Source: Thelonectria olida (Eukaryota; Ascomycota; Sordariomycetes; Hypocreales; Nectriaceae). Taken from it: 64,000 nucleotides of DNA. Within the stretch, counting starts at the first letter, position 1. Each line of letters starts with the position of its first letter. The notes under the pieces are model-generated. The model did not search any database and was not told where the DNA came from. It saw only the letters and a program-made list of their open reading frames with translations. Position numbers and translations under genes: made by a program. Shown here piece after piece: positions 34,313 through 46,066 of the stretch. The stretch is from assembly GCA_020736575.1 (NCBI GenBank), contig JAGPYM010000045.1:171161-235160 (forward strand), read 5' to 3'.

Positions 34313-35096
34313 ACTGACCAATTGTTATAGATTTATTAGGGATACGAATATGAAAAATTTGTTTATATAATCTTCTAGACGGATACCCCCTATGAGCAAA
34401 GCTGCAAAGGCAGTTACTTGCTAGTTTACAGCTATTGCCTTACAGCATATAATCAGATGAATCTAATACAAGTATATTTCTCATAGATATAGGACGGATA
34501 ATAGCATTTCGATGACGATTCATCATTCATGGCGTTGTGTGAAGTGGTGACATTGCCTCGGCCGAGATGCGTCAGTAGACAAGTGATCAGTCCTAGCGTC
34601 TTCAAAGACTCATAAAAAAACATACGTAAGTAACGGTCAACAAGCAAGAGGGAGACCATCAGGAATAAGGTTTGAGACTAAAATGACCGCAACTGATGAA
34701 CCCGTATGTCGGGTTGATGTTGTCGATCCATCAGGGGTTCTCGGTTACATGGCTCCAAGACGATGATCCACCACCAGGAGCGCTAATCGACCGAACTTAC
34801 CACGAGGTGGTAAAGGGCACCCGTGCCAGTCTCACAGTGGCATCAGTGTCGTCAGGTCGTTCGGCCATGGCTCCCATGAGAACATTCAAAATGAGTTACT
34901 AACCCCTACCACCTCAAGCACCATCGAGATCTCTTCGAAGCAGTCTTCTCCGCCTCACAGATGTAATCAACCCAAGTGACCAACACAACAGCGCAACGTG
35001 GAACAAGAAGCAAGGTTCTCATCTTTGATATCTAGATGAAGGCTTGTCTACTTCGCGGATACCGTTCGATACTTCGAATAGACCCGACGTCCCTAG
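34313..35096. other. Intergenic, no supported gene
   Basis: Contains the 3' region of the membrane protein gene and short frames only. Confidence 0.3.
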
Positions 35097-35754
35097 TTAC
35101 CAGTGCCTCTCCGAAATGTCCACCTCGTTCACATCAACACCATCCTTGAACCATCTCTCCTCTTCGCTAATCTTGACGTCGTTACCACTCATCTGACGCT
35201 TCCTCATCAGTCCGTTGTCCGCAAAGGTCCAGTCTTCAAGGCCATACGTGCGCCACCACTGCCCCGACTCGTCATGCCACTCGTACCAGAATTGCACGGC
35301 GATCTGTTCAGGAACGCGTTAGCAATCTTGTACGAAGAAAAAGGTCTTTGAGTACATCCTGGCAAAAGGATAGAGAGAGGGAGACCAGGGAGACTAGAGA
35401 TTATGAACAGGGATCAGGTTGGGGTGGTTACCTTATGGCCTGTAAATGCGAATAGTTCCTTTCGAAGACGATACCCGTCCTCCTTTTTCCACTTCGCTGT
35501 TAGGAACTCCTTGATAGCATCTCTACCTTGGAGAAACTGGTCACGGTTGCGCCAGATGGAATCCTCGGTATATGCCATCTTGACAAAGTCGGGGTTCCTA
35601 GCAATCAATTCATTAATCACCGTTGGCAGCTCTCTATGTGGGAGAGCTTAATGGAGTACCTAGTGTTCCATGCATTTTGCGCAGCTTTGACCTTCTGCTG
35701 GGCTGTTTCTTCGTTGAAAGGCGGGTATGGCGGTTTCCCTTCGTGGCTTGCCAT
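35097..35754 (-). CDS. DUF1348 (SnoaL/NTF2-like) family protein, intact
   Basis: Exons 35660-35754, 35432-35597, 35097-35303; introns GTACTC...GCTAG and GTAACC...GAACAG. The product is 155 aa with the DUF1348 marks: PPFNEETAQQKVKAAQNAWNTR, SIWRNRDQFLQGRDAI, FLTAKW, WYEWHDESGQWWR, YGLEDWTF, and the ending GVDVNEVDISERHW. This is a small NTF2-fold protein of unclear function. A second copy at 53203 shares the 166-bp middle exon length but loses this ending. Confidence 0.88.
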
Positions 35755-36776
35755 GATGTATGCTTTGTAATCTTGGTGGGGCTGTGGGCTGGGATGAAAT
35801 GTCTGGCTAGGGTTGCTAATTGGAGAATGCGATAGATAGAAGATGTTGTATGGGGAGATGTGTGGGTTGGACAGCTACTCTATGTACCCAAGCTGCGGGG
35901 CGCTCGGCAGAAGAAAGTGTAAGCACGCCCTTCCTGACAAAGCCACTTACATTGGCTTGCTTACGGAGAGCACAAGCTCAAATGCACAGTGGTGTGTTAC
36001 ATGTTCACCTCCTCATCCTATAGTAACACAAGCCCGTGAGAGCTCAGCTTGGCGTGCATAGAGTATTCCAACAAGTCACGCTTAATGGCGTTGCAAAATC
36101 AATTTGCGTACAAAGCCATTCGCCCTACGACTGCATCGCTGGAAAGCATAATACCTCGAGCGATAGTACAAGTTTCCAATGCCACAATCAAAAGTCCCCA
36201 AAACGAATCAACCTACCCTCAATTACCATCAAATGTCGGCTTACCACAGTATCCCGATATAATTCTGCCGCGTCATCGATGCAAGGTTTGTGGAACGCTG
36301 CGGGAAGTGCGGCATTCCCCTTCCTCGCAGTCATCTTGCGGCCCGCTGCGGCATCCTCAACATCACCTTAATGCCGATGGCCTAGTAACCTCCAGCATCC
36401 TTGGCCAAATTCCACAACGCTGCGTGACATTCTCCTAAGGAGGTAATTTTATTTTAGCGCCAAAAACCCGACCCCGGGCCCTGCTAGTCTTTTTGGTGCT
36501 CATAGCCCCAGGTGTTGGCCTGGGGGGTCGTTGGCTGCCTCTTTAGACGGCGCCAAGCACTCACTTTGCTTGATGATCAGCTTATCTCGACTTCCAATCC
36601 AAAATCATTAGACGAGATCAGTCCCCAGAGCGACAAAAAAAAAAAAAAGAGAAAAAAGCCTTATGTTCTCGGATGGCTGTGAGAGTCCCACGGGCTGGAG
36701 GGATATTACATGTGGCCGTCAACAGCCGATTGTTAGACTATGATCAAGGAAATTAGATGGAAGATCTTGATGGTAC
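35755..36776. other. Intergenic, no supported gene
   Basis: Overlapping short frames at 35820-36440, no domain. An A14 run lies near 36636-36650. Confidence 0.3.
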
Positions 36777-37115
36777 AGTGGGTGGCATTTAGTTTGCAAC
36801 TTTTTTCAGGTACCCACTAAAAGATCCGCTCACTTGATAAGGAAGGAATTTCCTGCTGCTTTATAATATATAAAGAGAAATAAGATAGATTACCTATTTA
36901 AAAAGTGACTTAAAAATAAAAATTATATAACTAATTATATTTAATACTTATTATTGTCATACAGTACGTGTATTCGGTCCATTGATCCAAATCAGTGTAT
37001 TCATGTTGTGTGTTCTCGTTAAGTGTTTGCCCCTGAAAGATCTGCTGTTCATCATAAGACCCTAGACGCGCACGTGACACCCCAGTATATGCCTTCTGTT
37101 CAACAATTATCATTA

Positions 37116-37337
37116 ACGTACTCCACAAGGGAGTCGGTCACCCAAGTGAGTCGGTCAAAAATCCGTCAACCTCCCCTCTTTGTATCTAATCATCTATTTC
37201 TCAACCACAAAACATGTCACAATCAAATAACGAGTCAAATATCATTCTTGCCCTTCAAGCCTACCAAAATGACCCAAAACTAAGTCTCCGACGCGCCGCA
37301 AGGATCTATGAAGCCCATTATAGTACTCTTGTTATAT
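37116..37337 (+). mobile_element. Fot/pogo-like transposon 5' end with truncated transposase (E7)
   Basis: Preceded by TA (37114-37115). The terminus has the family layout (ACGTACTCCACAAG, then GGAGTCGGTCA and TGAGTCGGTCA as the doubled word). About 98 nt in, an ATG (37214) begins MSQSNNESNIILALQAYQND, then LSLRRAARIYEAHYSTL: the helix-turn-helix (psq/CENP-B type) start of Fot/pogo transposases. The frame runs into AT-rich DNA after about 40 residues, so no catalytic domain is left. Confidence 0.75.
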
Positions 37338-37396
37338 GTATTTTTTCTTTTTTATTTTATCTTTTTATTTATATAGTTTTATTTAATAAAGTACTC

Positions 37397-37420
37397 TTAG
37401 GGTTAGGCTTAGGGTAGGGG
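37397..37420 (+). repeat. Short interstitial telomere-like repeat
   Basis: TTAGGGTTAGGCTTAGGGTA is three near-perfect TTAGGG units, next to the truncated pogo fragment. Too short to be a telomere; it may be a fill-in at a repaired break or chance. Confidence 0.5.
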
Positions 37421-37744
37421 TTATCTTAAAGCAGCATTCGCTTTAGTCTCTATTAGGCTAGACCTTTCGAGCCGGAACGTGAAAAAAGTCGCAAACTAAA
37501 TGCCACCCACAGTAGATGGATAGATGATAAATCGACCGTGACACGGCCAGTGGCAGAGCATAGAAAGTAACTTCATTTGGGTAGGCGGCCAGGGAGAGAA
37601 GGATGAGATTCCAAAAGAACAGACTCCATCTTTGTGAGGAGGAGGACAAGCGTGGTTCCCAAACGGTCTTTTCGCTTTTTCGCCAATCTCTCGCTACGTT
37701 ATGGCCCGTGCCTGAAAGCAGGGGGCGCCAAGGATCTGGGTCGG

Positions 37745-37958
37745 GAGAGGGGTCAAATTGCCTGCTCCTTAGCTTCCCCAGGTCTGCCAAGGCTTTCGAC
37801 GTGACCCGATCCCGGTCAATTATGGTTCGGGGCCTGCGTAAAAGTGGATATATCCCAAGGGCAAATCGGCAATTGACACTTTCCTTCCTAATCAGGACCT
37901 GCCAAGCTCTTCAGGGCTTTGTTCCTTAGCCATGCCGCTGAACACCGACCAGAGCTAA
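37745..37958 (-). repeat. Dispersed repeat S, partial copy 1 (inverted)
   Basis: The reverse strand starts TTAGC, then GGCAATTGACA-type words and the CAGACC(T/G)GGGGAAGC block shared with copies at 40475 and 52439. Similarity ends near 37745. Confidence 0.6.
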
Positions 37959-38689
37959 TTCGGGCATCAACCATTTAACTCTTGAAGAGACAAGGCACTT
38001 TGCCGGCATTTATCACTGGTGAATTACGGAGTACCTTGGTAACCATTCTCGTGGACGCTTGGCTAAGACCGGCGATTCATGAATCATGACGGCATGCGGT
38101 CGTTCAAGGCTGAAGGCACCGAGGTCCGCCGCCTCTTCTCGGCGCGCCTATTCGTTGTGGCGAATTTTCGGCGGTTCTCGACGATGGGATGGATGACCCA
38201 TCAGGCGAGAGGGTTGGATTTCGTGTTTTGCACGTTGGGAGGCCTTGGACAGCACACAACATGTGGCGTACGATAGGGGACTGGTGTTAGAACTTGACGC
38301 GTCATACTACGTATCCATGGCCTAATAACACCATCTCCAACATGTAGGACAACGGCCAAGTCGGCTCGTAGGGGTCCACTCATGGGCGATCTAGGGCAGA
38401 TCTCAGGAACCTAGCGTCAAGGGAGCAACACTGTTCAACAACATGCTTCAAGACAAATTATTCTCAAGCTACGTCTCAACAATTGACCTCCATTCTTATA
38501 ATAATATTATCTAAAAATCTCAACCCGCGATAGGTAACTCTCGTTCTAGACAGTCACTGTACAATGCCTTTCGCGTCTACATCTCTACGGCTGGCTGTCT
38601 CGGACACCAGGGCGATCTGCAGCTCTCGGCAATGTGTCTGACGCTCACACACAAAGTTCCTGCCCACACGCCTCCCATCCCCCAAGTTT

Positions 38690-38890
38690 TCACATCATTA
38701 TACAGGGGGATGACCAATGATTCTCTCCAACTGGATCTCACCGCCGTTTGAACATGTAATATCTTAACCTCTTTCCCGGACCAGCTCCAGAGGGGCCCGG
38801 CGCACACAGGGATCCCTGGCAACGAAGGGGCAGCCAAAGAAGGTCTTGAAGTCGCGACTTGGCCATCGTTCGGATCAGTCTTCATAGTGG
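38690..38890 (+). mobile_element. LINE (Tad1-like) RNase H end fragment
   Basis: Encodes GPAHTGIPGNEGAAKEGL, close to the GHxGIxGNExAD end of RNase H domains in fungal LINEs. The preceding 110 bp (from GGGGGATGACCAATGATTC) recurs at 52337-52438. The fragment is short and broken. Confidence 0.55.
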
Positions 38891-39377
38891 TCTGATTCTC
38901 CCTCTCGCCACAATTTTGAGGGATATCGCCGAATTAGGGTTGGCCTAGAAGGGGGTAGCTCGGCAGCCAACTTCCGCTACGAAGCCTTGGACGCCAACGA
39001 GAATATTCGAAGAGAAAGAGAACAGGATTGAGGAACTACCTCATCGCCGGCTGATACCCCCACCACCGAGGAGTCAGATATCTCCATGTGCCCACAGAAC
39101 CCCGCTCTGTTCACGCACGGATCATGGGGAATCAAACGATCCAAATCCTTCAGCGTCATCCGAGTCTCCGGAATATCCCCGAATGCAATTCTCATACAGT
39201 ATTTGTGCACCCATGACGCGTCATGGAGCATTACCCGCGAGCTGAACGGGAAAGGCAACATCTCCGCCATGATTTAAAAGACCGCCCCGAGGCTCTCTCC
39301 GTCGGAACCTCCCTTCTCGCTTAACCGAGAACGACAGCAACTCTCTCAAGCCACCAATAACACTCCCTGCATCAACC

Positions 39378-39971
39378 ATGGTAAACGAAGGACGCACCGC
39401 AACCCTGGATGTGAGAAGATCCGTGAACCCCGTGATGTCCGAGTTTGTGCTCATCCCAACCAGTCAACGGTTGCCGACAGGCTTCCGGCCTACTCCGAGA
39501 TGCTCTTCGACGGCAAGGTCGCCAAGGGCCTGAGCTTCGAGACCATCGCTAAGCACCTCGACCGGAGTGAAGTCGCATGCGCGGCCTTGTTCTACGGACA
39601 AGCCACAGCCTCAGCTGAGGACATTGACCGCCTCTCGGAGCTGCTCGACCTGCCCAAGGAGACGTTGGCTGCGCAGATGACGGGATTTCCCAACCGTGGC
39701 CAGGCTGGCCCTATGCCTCCGGTTGAGCCTCTCATCTACCGTCTTTATGAGATCGTTCAGAACTACGGTTATGCTTACAAGACGATTCTGAATGAGAAGT
39801 TTGGTGACGGTATCATGAGTGGGGTTTGTTTCTCAACAACAGTGGATAAGGAGGTGGACGAGGCCGGAGCTCCGTGGGCGGTGATCACACTGAAGGGCAA
39901 ATGGTACGTCTCCTACCCCTCAATTAGAAGCTCGCACTGACCTGTCAAGGCTTCCATTCAGTCGATTCTAA
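39378..39971 (+). CDS. cyn1: Cyanate hydratase (cyanase), 3 exons, intact
   Basis: Exons 39378-39410, 39464-39903 and 39950-39971 (introns GTGAGA...ACCAG and GTACGT...TCAAG) give 164 aa, the usual fungal length. Exon 1 encodes the ATLD start. The body has [17 protein letters not shown] (helix-turn-helix-like N-domain), [25 protein letters not shown] with the catalytic Arg and Glu, EKFGDGIMS with the catalytic Ser, [10 protein letters not shown], and the classical end LPFSRF. It converts cyanate plus bicarbonate to ammonia and CO2. A beta-carbonic anhydrase on the same strand 6.1 kb downstream could recycle the CO2 to bicarbonate. Upstream DNA is LINE debris, so its promoter may be new. Confidence 0.92.
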
Positions 39972-40474
39972 ACAAAGAGTTCTGTTGGCAAGCCCCGGTC
40001 TTACCAGCGCGGTTGTTTTTGAACCCACTCACCCCTCGTGTCATGTCATCCCTCATGGTCATCGCTTCCAGTGAAGTCTTTCAATAAAAGCGGACGGAAT
40101 TAAGCTATCTGGAGGGGGTGCGAGAATCCGAGCCCAAGAAGGTTGTGACTAGCACATAAAGAACAATATGAAGAGAACAATATTAAGCGTCTACAAAGAA
40201 AACCCCGGCCTCGTATCCGTAAATGCTTTGCCTCTTTAACAGTTGAATAGTTGAGATGAAGAAACTATCGATACTCCCCTCAGTTATCTTTTCCGGCTTT
40301 AGGACTCTGTATATATTAGGCAAAGCAAAATAGGAGATCTTCTTGGGATAATAAAGAAGAGCTACGTAATCCCATGGGAGAGGAAGGAGTCAGAGTGGGG
40401 AGAATATAAATAGACTGGGCGAAAGCAAGACAGAAGAGCGAGCGCTGGAATGGTCAGAGAAGATGATGTCCAAA

Positions 40475-40985
40475 TTAGCCGCGTTCGGTGCTCAGCGGTG
40501 CGGCTGAACCAAAGTGCCGAAAAGCTTTGCCAGGTCCCTGATTAGGAAGGAGTCAGTGTCAATTGCCGCTCTGCCGAGACAACTCCACTCTTAGCAGGCC
40601 TCAAGGGAACGAACCATAATTGACTGGGGTCGGGCCGAGTCAAAAACCTGGGCAGACCGGGGGAAGCGAGGGGACAGGTCTAAACACAAGGAGCTGGCGC
40701 GAAACAAAAGGCGGCCGAACGAGTCATCCTGATTTAATCTGAAAATCCAGGAGAAAATATCAGAAGATATTGTTTCTATCGAACTTCCGGAGTACTAAAA
40801 TTTCGGATTCCTCTTTTTGTTCTGGTGACGTGTTTCGATCAGGCGAGGCTGCTGTTGCTATATCCTCCACTTTTTGTGGTTCGCGGTATCTTCCTTGTTT
40901 TCCCCCGTATTATTGAGCTGAAGTATGCTCGGATTGTACCGACTCCAATTATGCGTTTCAAGATTGCCTAGTGAGATTGTGGCCA
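40475..40985 (+). repeat. Dispersed repeat S, copy 2
   Basis: Starts TTAGCCGCGTTCGGTGCTCA with a short hairpin (AGCGGTGCGGCT) and ends near TAGTGAGATTGTGG. It is about 75-80% similar by eye to 52439-52950. No lasting open frame. It may be a solo LTR, SINE or MITE; type unresolved. Confidence 0.7.
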
Positions 40986-41362
40986 TGTTGGTATTCAAAT
41001 GTATTCTTTCATTAGGGGAGCTCGCTCCACAACAGTAACTCCCTTGTTATGTTGGATGTTGTGCAAAATTTTGACTTCACGATAGATCTTGGCAATTCAA
41101 GATAGGTTGCGGCCAAGGTGGTCCCTCTTAATGAGGATGACGTTTGGGCTGGTGGTCAGGTAGCACACCCAGGCAATTCCAGCTTTCCCTGTGGCGCTAT
41201 GCGCATATGAATCGTCGCACTTACGTAAGAGGTATAAAACATAATATAAGATATCTTCATGTAAAAGTGCTTTTAGTGCAATTGAAGGATCTAATGGATC
41301 TCCAAGTGGCGGTTGCGCAGGCTACATGGGCATCATTTACAGCTAATTCTAACACTCAAATA

Positions 41363-41805
41363 AGGTATGTGATAAGCGAGTGTCCCAAACAAGCGAGTGT
41401 CCCAAAGCAGTTTTATAGCTTAAAACGCGATTTTTAAAAAAAATCTTTAAAATCTTAAACTAATCTTAAAACAGCTATAATTTAAAATATAAATCTATTA
41501 AATTACTTATTATAAAAATTAATTTTCTTAGATTTTGTAAAAAAAATCCTTTATAAAGTTATTTAAAAAAAGCTTATTCGCACTGTCTTTTTCTTATTTT
41601 TATTTTTAAAAAGCTAAAATAAATTTTTAAAAATTTTGAAAAAATAATATCTTATGACTTTTTTAATTAAATATTTAAAATTTAATCCCTAAAATTCTTA
41701 GAATTATATAGTTAACTAATTTTAGAAAATTAAAAATTATAACTTTTAGCTGTACATTATAAGTGGGACACTCGCTTGTTTGGGACACTCGCTTATCACA
41801 TACGT
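41363..41805. mobile_element. MITE E2 of the doubled-word pogo-like family, 443 bp
   Basis: TA on both sides (41361-41362, 41806-41807). Termini AGGTATGTGATAAG / ACGTATGTGATAAG. The doubled word CGAGTGTCCCA is identical in all four places (twice per end). The interior has the same AT-rich, non-coding blocks as E1 (AACGCGATTTTTAAAAAA, CTTATTCGCACTGTC, AACTTTTAGCTGTAC). Confidence 0.88.
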
Positions 41806-43043
41806 TAACTGTCTTCATCGGAATCAGGGATGGAAAGAGGGGAAGTTGTGACTTGATTTACAGTCCGGGGCGAAGCTCCCGTTTCTTGGTCGAGGATGCA
41901 GGGATCTAAAGTGGGTCGGCGAATCTCACCACATGGCTGATTCGAATCATCCTAGGCCTTATTAACCGGCTAAAGGTAAATATTGGTAAGGTCTTTCAAT
42001 AGGCTATTCTAATTGTTTAAAGTTAGAGCGCTCAGGATAGAAGGTGCTTAGATGAGCCGCTTTATATTAGTTCGAGTATAAATGTTTCTCTACTTCAGGT
42101 CGATTCTCAAAATGATTTGGATTTAAGATAATCTTTGCCTGATGATTGTGAAAGATCTCCGCACCACTGACTTGGATTTGGAGGGAATTTAATATTGGCT
42201 GCTGTGGCTACCCTTTGATATCGTCCTAAACGCACGAGGTGTTAGGGGGTGTCAAGTGCAAACCAAAGGATTGGGGTGGCACTACAGGCTAAAACCATTG
42301 GATGGCAAAAGCAATTCCGTAGGACCACTTAGTTGGGTTGTTGTTAGATTTTGAGGATCCCCACTTCAAGCCATGCAGCAGTGGTTTATATCTGACAACT
42401 TGTGGAGCCGCGTGTTGGACGGCGTCGGCATGTACTGCTGTTGTTGCAGTTGCTGCTGTTGATGGACCCCCGGTATCATGGGCATTTGTTGGCCGAAGCG
42501 GCCCCCTCCTTGCAGGGGATCTATATATAAACGCCACTCCCTGCACCCAGGAGCAGGTGGCAGTCTGAGGGGACGATGCCTGGCGCTGGTGACATCGGGA
42601 GGTGTCACGTCACACAACTTGGGTGCACATGGCTCGTGATGGCATCAGTTCATTGATGCGAATTATCTGAGAAATAAAGGAAATTGAATATCCATGTGTT
42701 CAGGGGCAGCCATTTCAGCCCACGCCGCGAGGATGGAAACCCTGGCTGCGTCAGACCTGATGTGGAATCAGATATATAACCCCATGATAAGAGCCACATT
42801 TCGCCACAGCTAGGCAGAGCATGGTGGGAACAGGTGATGATATTTCGACAGGAGACGATGTTGGCAGGGCCACTTTCTATACCTAGTTACAGTCTGCGTC
42901 CCTTGCCCTTGCCTGCTCAATAGCCCCTGAGACTACCTGGTGTCCCAAAAAAGTCTTTGACTAATATGTACATTCTCCTACTCCGCGTTCATTCTCCAAA
43001 GTGGACGTCGAGTGCCCTATGCCCGAGCCTAGCTCTCTTGTAC
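41806..43043. other. Intergenic with a Gln-codon-rich relic
   Basis: At 42430-42465 the minus strand reads a CAG/CAA run (HQQQQLQQQQ) in a short frame (42366-42617) without start or domain. Nothing else recognised. Confidence 0.3.
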
Positions 43044-43220
43044 TCAACAAACCGAAACGTTGCTCCCAGTCGGAAAACACCTGAAAGTTCCGGAACTGCA
43101 CGTAAGGCACGTGAAATCGTCACGGGGCGCTAAGTTGTTGTTCTCGATGGGAACGGGGCTGGCGGCCGCAAAGGCGGAGAGAGCGGCCATAACGGTGGCT
43201 AAAGTCGACTTGAAGAGCAT
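43044..43220 (-). CDS. 58-aa secreted Cys-rich protein, effector candidate
   Basis: A complete frame from ATG at 43220 to TGA at 43044, below usual ORF cut-offs. The N-terminus MLFKSTLATVMAALSAFAAA is a textbook signal peptide (Lys, then Ala/Leu-rich core, then a small-residue AAASP cleavage region). A short Asn/Pro segment follows, then a mature part with four Cys spaced C-x2-C-x6-C-x9-C ending at the last residue. Third positions are C/G-rich, unlike the flanks. Size and Cys fit fungal small secreted effectors, which are typical for such compartments; no homologue is recalled. Overlapping frames on both strands are shadows. Confidence 0.65.
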   Translation of the reverse strand: MLFKSTLATVMAALSAFAAASPVPIENNNLAPRDDFTCLTCSSGTFRCFPTGSNVSVC

Positions 43221-44379
43221 CGAACGTGCTTCGTAGATAGATTGACGGTGGCTTGTGAGATATTGTCGGTGAAAGACCTTTCAGAAAATAACTTGTCTTA
43301 GCTTGAGTTGGGAGTTGAGTACGGGTTGCACTACAAAAGAATTCATGCCCGGGTAAGCTTGGTCTATATATGTGAAATCGGAAAGGATTCCTCACGACAA
43401 GGACTGCGAGCTGCGACAATCGGGCACAGAGGTAACAGCGCACGACGAAAGTGTGTACGACGCACTTCGAAACCGTGGGCCCTCTGGACTCATGTCGAAT
43501 TGTGGCCAAAGGAAGCCACTAGTAGTGTCTCAGGGGTCAACTAGCTATAACACTGGTCAAACTGCGGGTCAGACTGTTGTTATTTCGTCGAGTGACGAAG
43601 GGAACAAAACCCAACTCTACCCGAACACGGAAAGTTGAGGGAGCCTGAAGCGTGGCGCGACATGACATGGGGAAGGGCAGGGAAACAGCCGCACCTCTCA
43701 ATGGGGTGGGTCGCGGTATGAACGCTGTGGTAAGAAATAAATGAGAAGATTGTTCTGTGGATATCGTAAAGAAAGGATAGTAATTTAAGGGAAACAAAGT
43801 TAATTAGATAGATGATAGGAAGCACTTGTAGAAAGGGGCGCTCATGTAAAAATAACCCCTCAGCTGAATTACGCCCAACAGACGCCCTCCTGGTCGAAGA
43901 GTCTTGTGTACGGAGGGCCAGCTGGGGGAGGGAGCCCACGAACTGGCAATACTGGGTTTGTTGATGGAGGTCGTCGTTGTGGTGTTCTCGAGTCTCATAA
44001 AATAAAATGAATCGTCAAAATAAAAAGCATATAACTTATTTGTTTCTTTCAAAGCAAATATTTTTTGACTAATTGCTTCAACACCGCTGCACCCGTGAAG
44101 GAAGCCGAGCTGGAGTGGTGTTCAGGGTCAACTGGATTCCCACTCTCGATGGTACTGACACAGTTCCTGAGCTTTCGTCTTCAACGAAGACGAAGCTTGG
44201 TTCTCTTGGAAGTGTCCCCGGTCAATTGATGAATTCGCATTTGACAACCACTAGCGGGTCCTGACCTGCATCAGAATAACGTTTCACCCAGATCCTTTAA
44301 AGTTCCGGTCTAGAGGGAAATAGTGCTGTGTTTTACTCCGTAGTATCCATTCAATTGCATTGTTGGACACGTGACACAC
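43221..44379. other. Effector 5' region and spacer
   Basis: Probable promoter of the minus-strand secreted-protein gene; no other gene supported. Confidence 0.3.
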
Positions 44380-44720
44380 TGCGCAGTGATCTCGTCTCTG
44401 CACCGATCAAGAAGCAGCCTTCCCATTGTGAGGATTCACTGCCACTACGTTACTTCTTCATCCGTAATGTTGATTTCATCCCCTCACCGGTCAAGAAGCA
44501 ACGCCATCACTTCCATGCCATTCCACCGCTTCGATGCCGCAGCCTTCACCACCTCTATAATCATGATCTGGTCTGATCGTTGGCTAAGAAGCAACGCCTC
44601 ACTTCCTTGCCATTCCCCTGATTGCTGCCGCAGCTTTCACCACCCCCTCCGTGATGGTGATCCCATCTCCTCGCCGATTAAGAAGTAGCGCCATTACTTC
44701 TTCCCATTCCGTGCCGTACT
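44380..44720 (+). repeat. Degenerate tandem repeat, unit about 92-100 bp
   Basis: The block CCGxTxAAGAAGCAxCGCC...CACTTC...CCATTCC recurs at about 44402, 44490, 44585 and 44676, with GCCGCAGC(C/T)TTCACCACC shared by units 2 and 3. About 3.5 units, diverged. No coding role evident. Confidence 0.65.
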
Positions 44721-45139
44721 GATCGTTTGAGTGAGAGATATAGTCTGCTAAAGCTGGAATCCCCCGCCGTGTAGCTCTATGTAATATGGAGAATTGCTGC
44801 GGAATGCTTCCAGGAAACCTACCAAGGCGACGATATGATCTCAACAACCAGTATTCCCGACATGGAGAACCAAAATTTGAAAAGCTCCGCTTGTGAAGCC
44901 TTCACCTCGAATCTTGGCCGCGACATGCACTAATGGTTTGCCCAGTCTTGAGTTGCATATTCCCAGAAGTGGATGTTTGTTTGCTCCTATGGGCAAGGTG
45001 AGCATGTGCTTCGAGCTCGTTGATGAAATGACCAGTCTCAGCCCCCTCTAAAAAGTCCCTCACCGATTGATGCAGTTAGAGCACCTTTGCATCTTGACCA
45101 TTACGCCGCAGGTGTGTATTGAAGATGGGGAAAACCCCC

Positions 45140-45350
45140 TCAGTGTCGGTTGAGTCACAAACGAGTGGAGATGTGGTTCTAAGTTAGCTTTGCAACCTCG
45201 CGTTCTAGGAGAAAAGCAAAAGTCGCGTGCTAGTGCTTATTGAAGGATCATCCCGCCCAGGATAAACCCTGGGTTATGCGGTCATTTCGCGTTCTCGTAC
45301 TGAGGCTTCTCAGCATAGCCCGGGGACGATCCTTCGAGAGGCACTAGATT
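45140..45350 (+). repeat. Dispersed repeat R, copy 3 (partial)
   Basis: Matches copy 1 from GTGATTCTAAGTTAGC-like sequence through CGTGCTAGTGCTTATTGAAGG, GGATAAACCCTGGGTTATGC and the inverted arm CTTCTCAGCATAGCCC; it stops after GGCACTAGA. Confidence 0.7.
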
Positions 45351-46066
45351 GAGAGATGGCCACTGGTACTCTCAACCCCTCGCTTGTTTTAAACGTTTAT
45401 CCACCTTTCCAAAGTGCATCAGCATGCTTGAATTCGTATGATCCAGGGCGTCGTCTCTACGAGCTGCGAAGAGATATCCCAATAACTTGATGCTGCATAC
45501 CAACAATTTCCGCTTCAGCTCTTGTGAAAAAATCGTATTCGCCCACCCTATATCTCTACTGACCAATATCCAGGCTTGCCCCCCGCCCCCCGCCTCCCGC
45601 CCCCCCCGGGAAATGGTTTGTAAAATGCTAGTGACGTCTTAGGTGGCAGGGATAAGTCTGGGGATGGACAAAGAGTGGGTATGAGGACCTTTGTTTTGCC
45701 CTGTCAGCCTGCACCTGCCCTGACACCTCCAACCGCCACCAAACAGCACCTTCCTTTTTGCAAGCCCGGCTCCAGCCTCCCTCCCCTGCTCCTTCCATCC
45801 TACCGCTGCCGCATGAGGCAGCTGTAACCCTCAACAAATTGCGTGCAAACCGTGCAACCAACTCGCCCACACATTCCCAGCGGCTGCTATCGCGGAGTTC
45901 CCGTTTCAACGGCCCAACCAACTCAAGGAACTCCTCTGGCAATCAGACTAAAGCCATTCTTGTTACTCACATCTCCGGCCCCGACTCCGGTTCTCCCCCA
46001 AACTCGTGCAACGTCGCAACGCGTCTTTCTGCGGTGTAACTGCACAACTCCACCTTTTGGAGCCTC

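Larger units (their letters stand above)
36777..37511. repeat. Near-perfect 32-bp inverted repeat pair enclosing a pogo fragment
   Basis: GTGGGTGGCATTTAGTTTGC and the following ACTTTTTTCA at 36777-36808 are repeated inverted at 37480-37511 with one mismatch. The ends could be TIRs of an element about 735 bp long, with the pogo-like 5' end (37116) inserted inside it. Confidence 0.65.

Noticed and set aside
36049..36438. 129-codon + frame
   Set aside because: No domain, no supporting splice or start context, overlapped by another frame of equal size.
43120..43509. 129-codon minus-strand frame
   Set aside because: Overlaps the 58-aa signal-peptide gene in another frame and reads unlike a protein.
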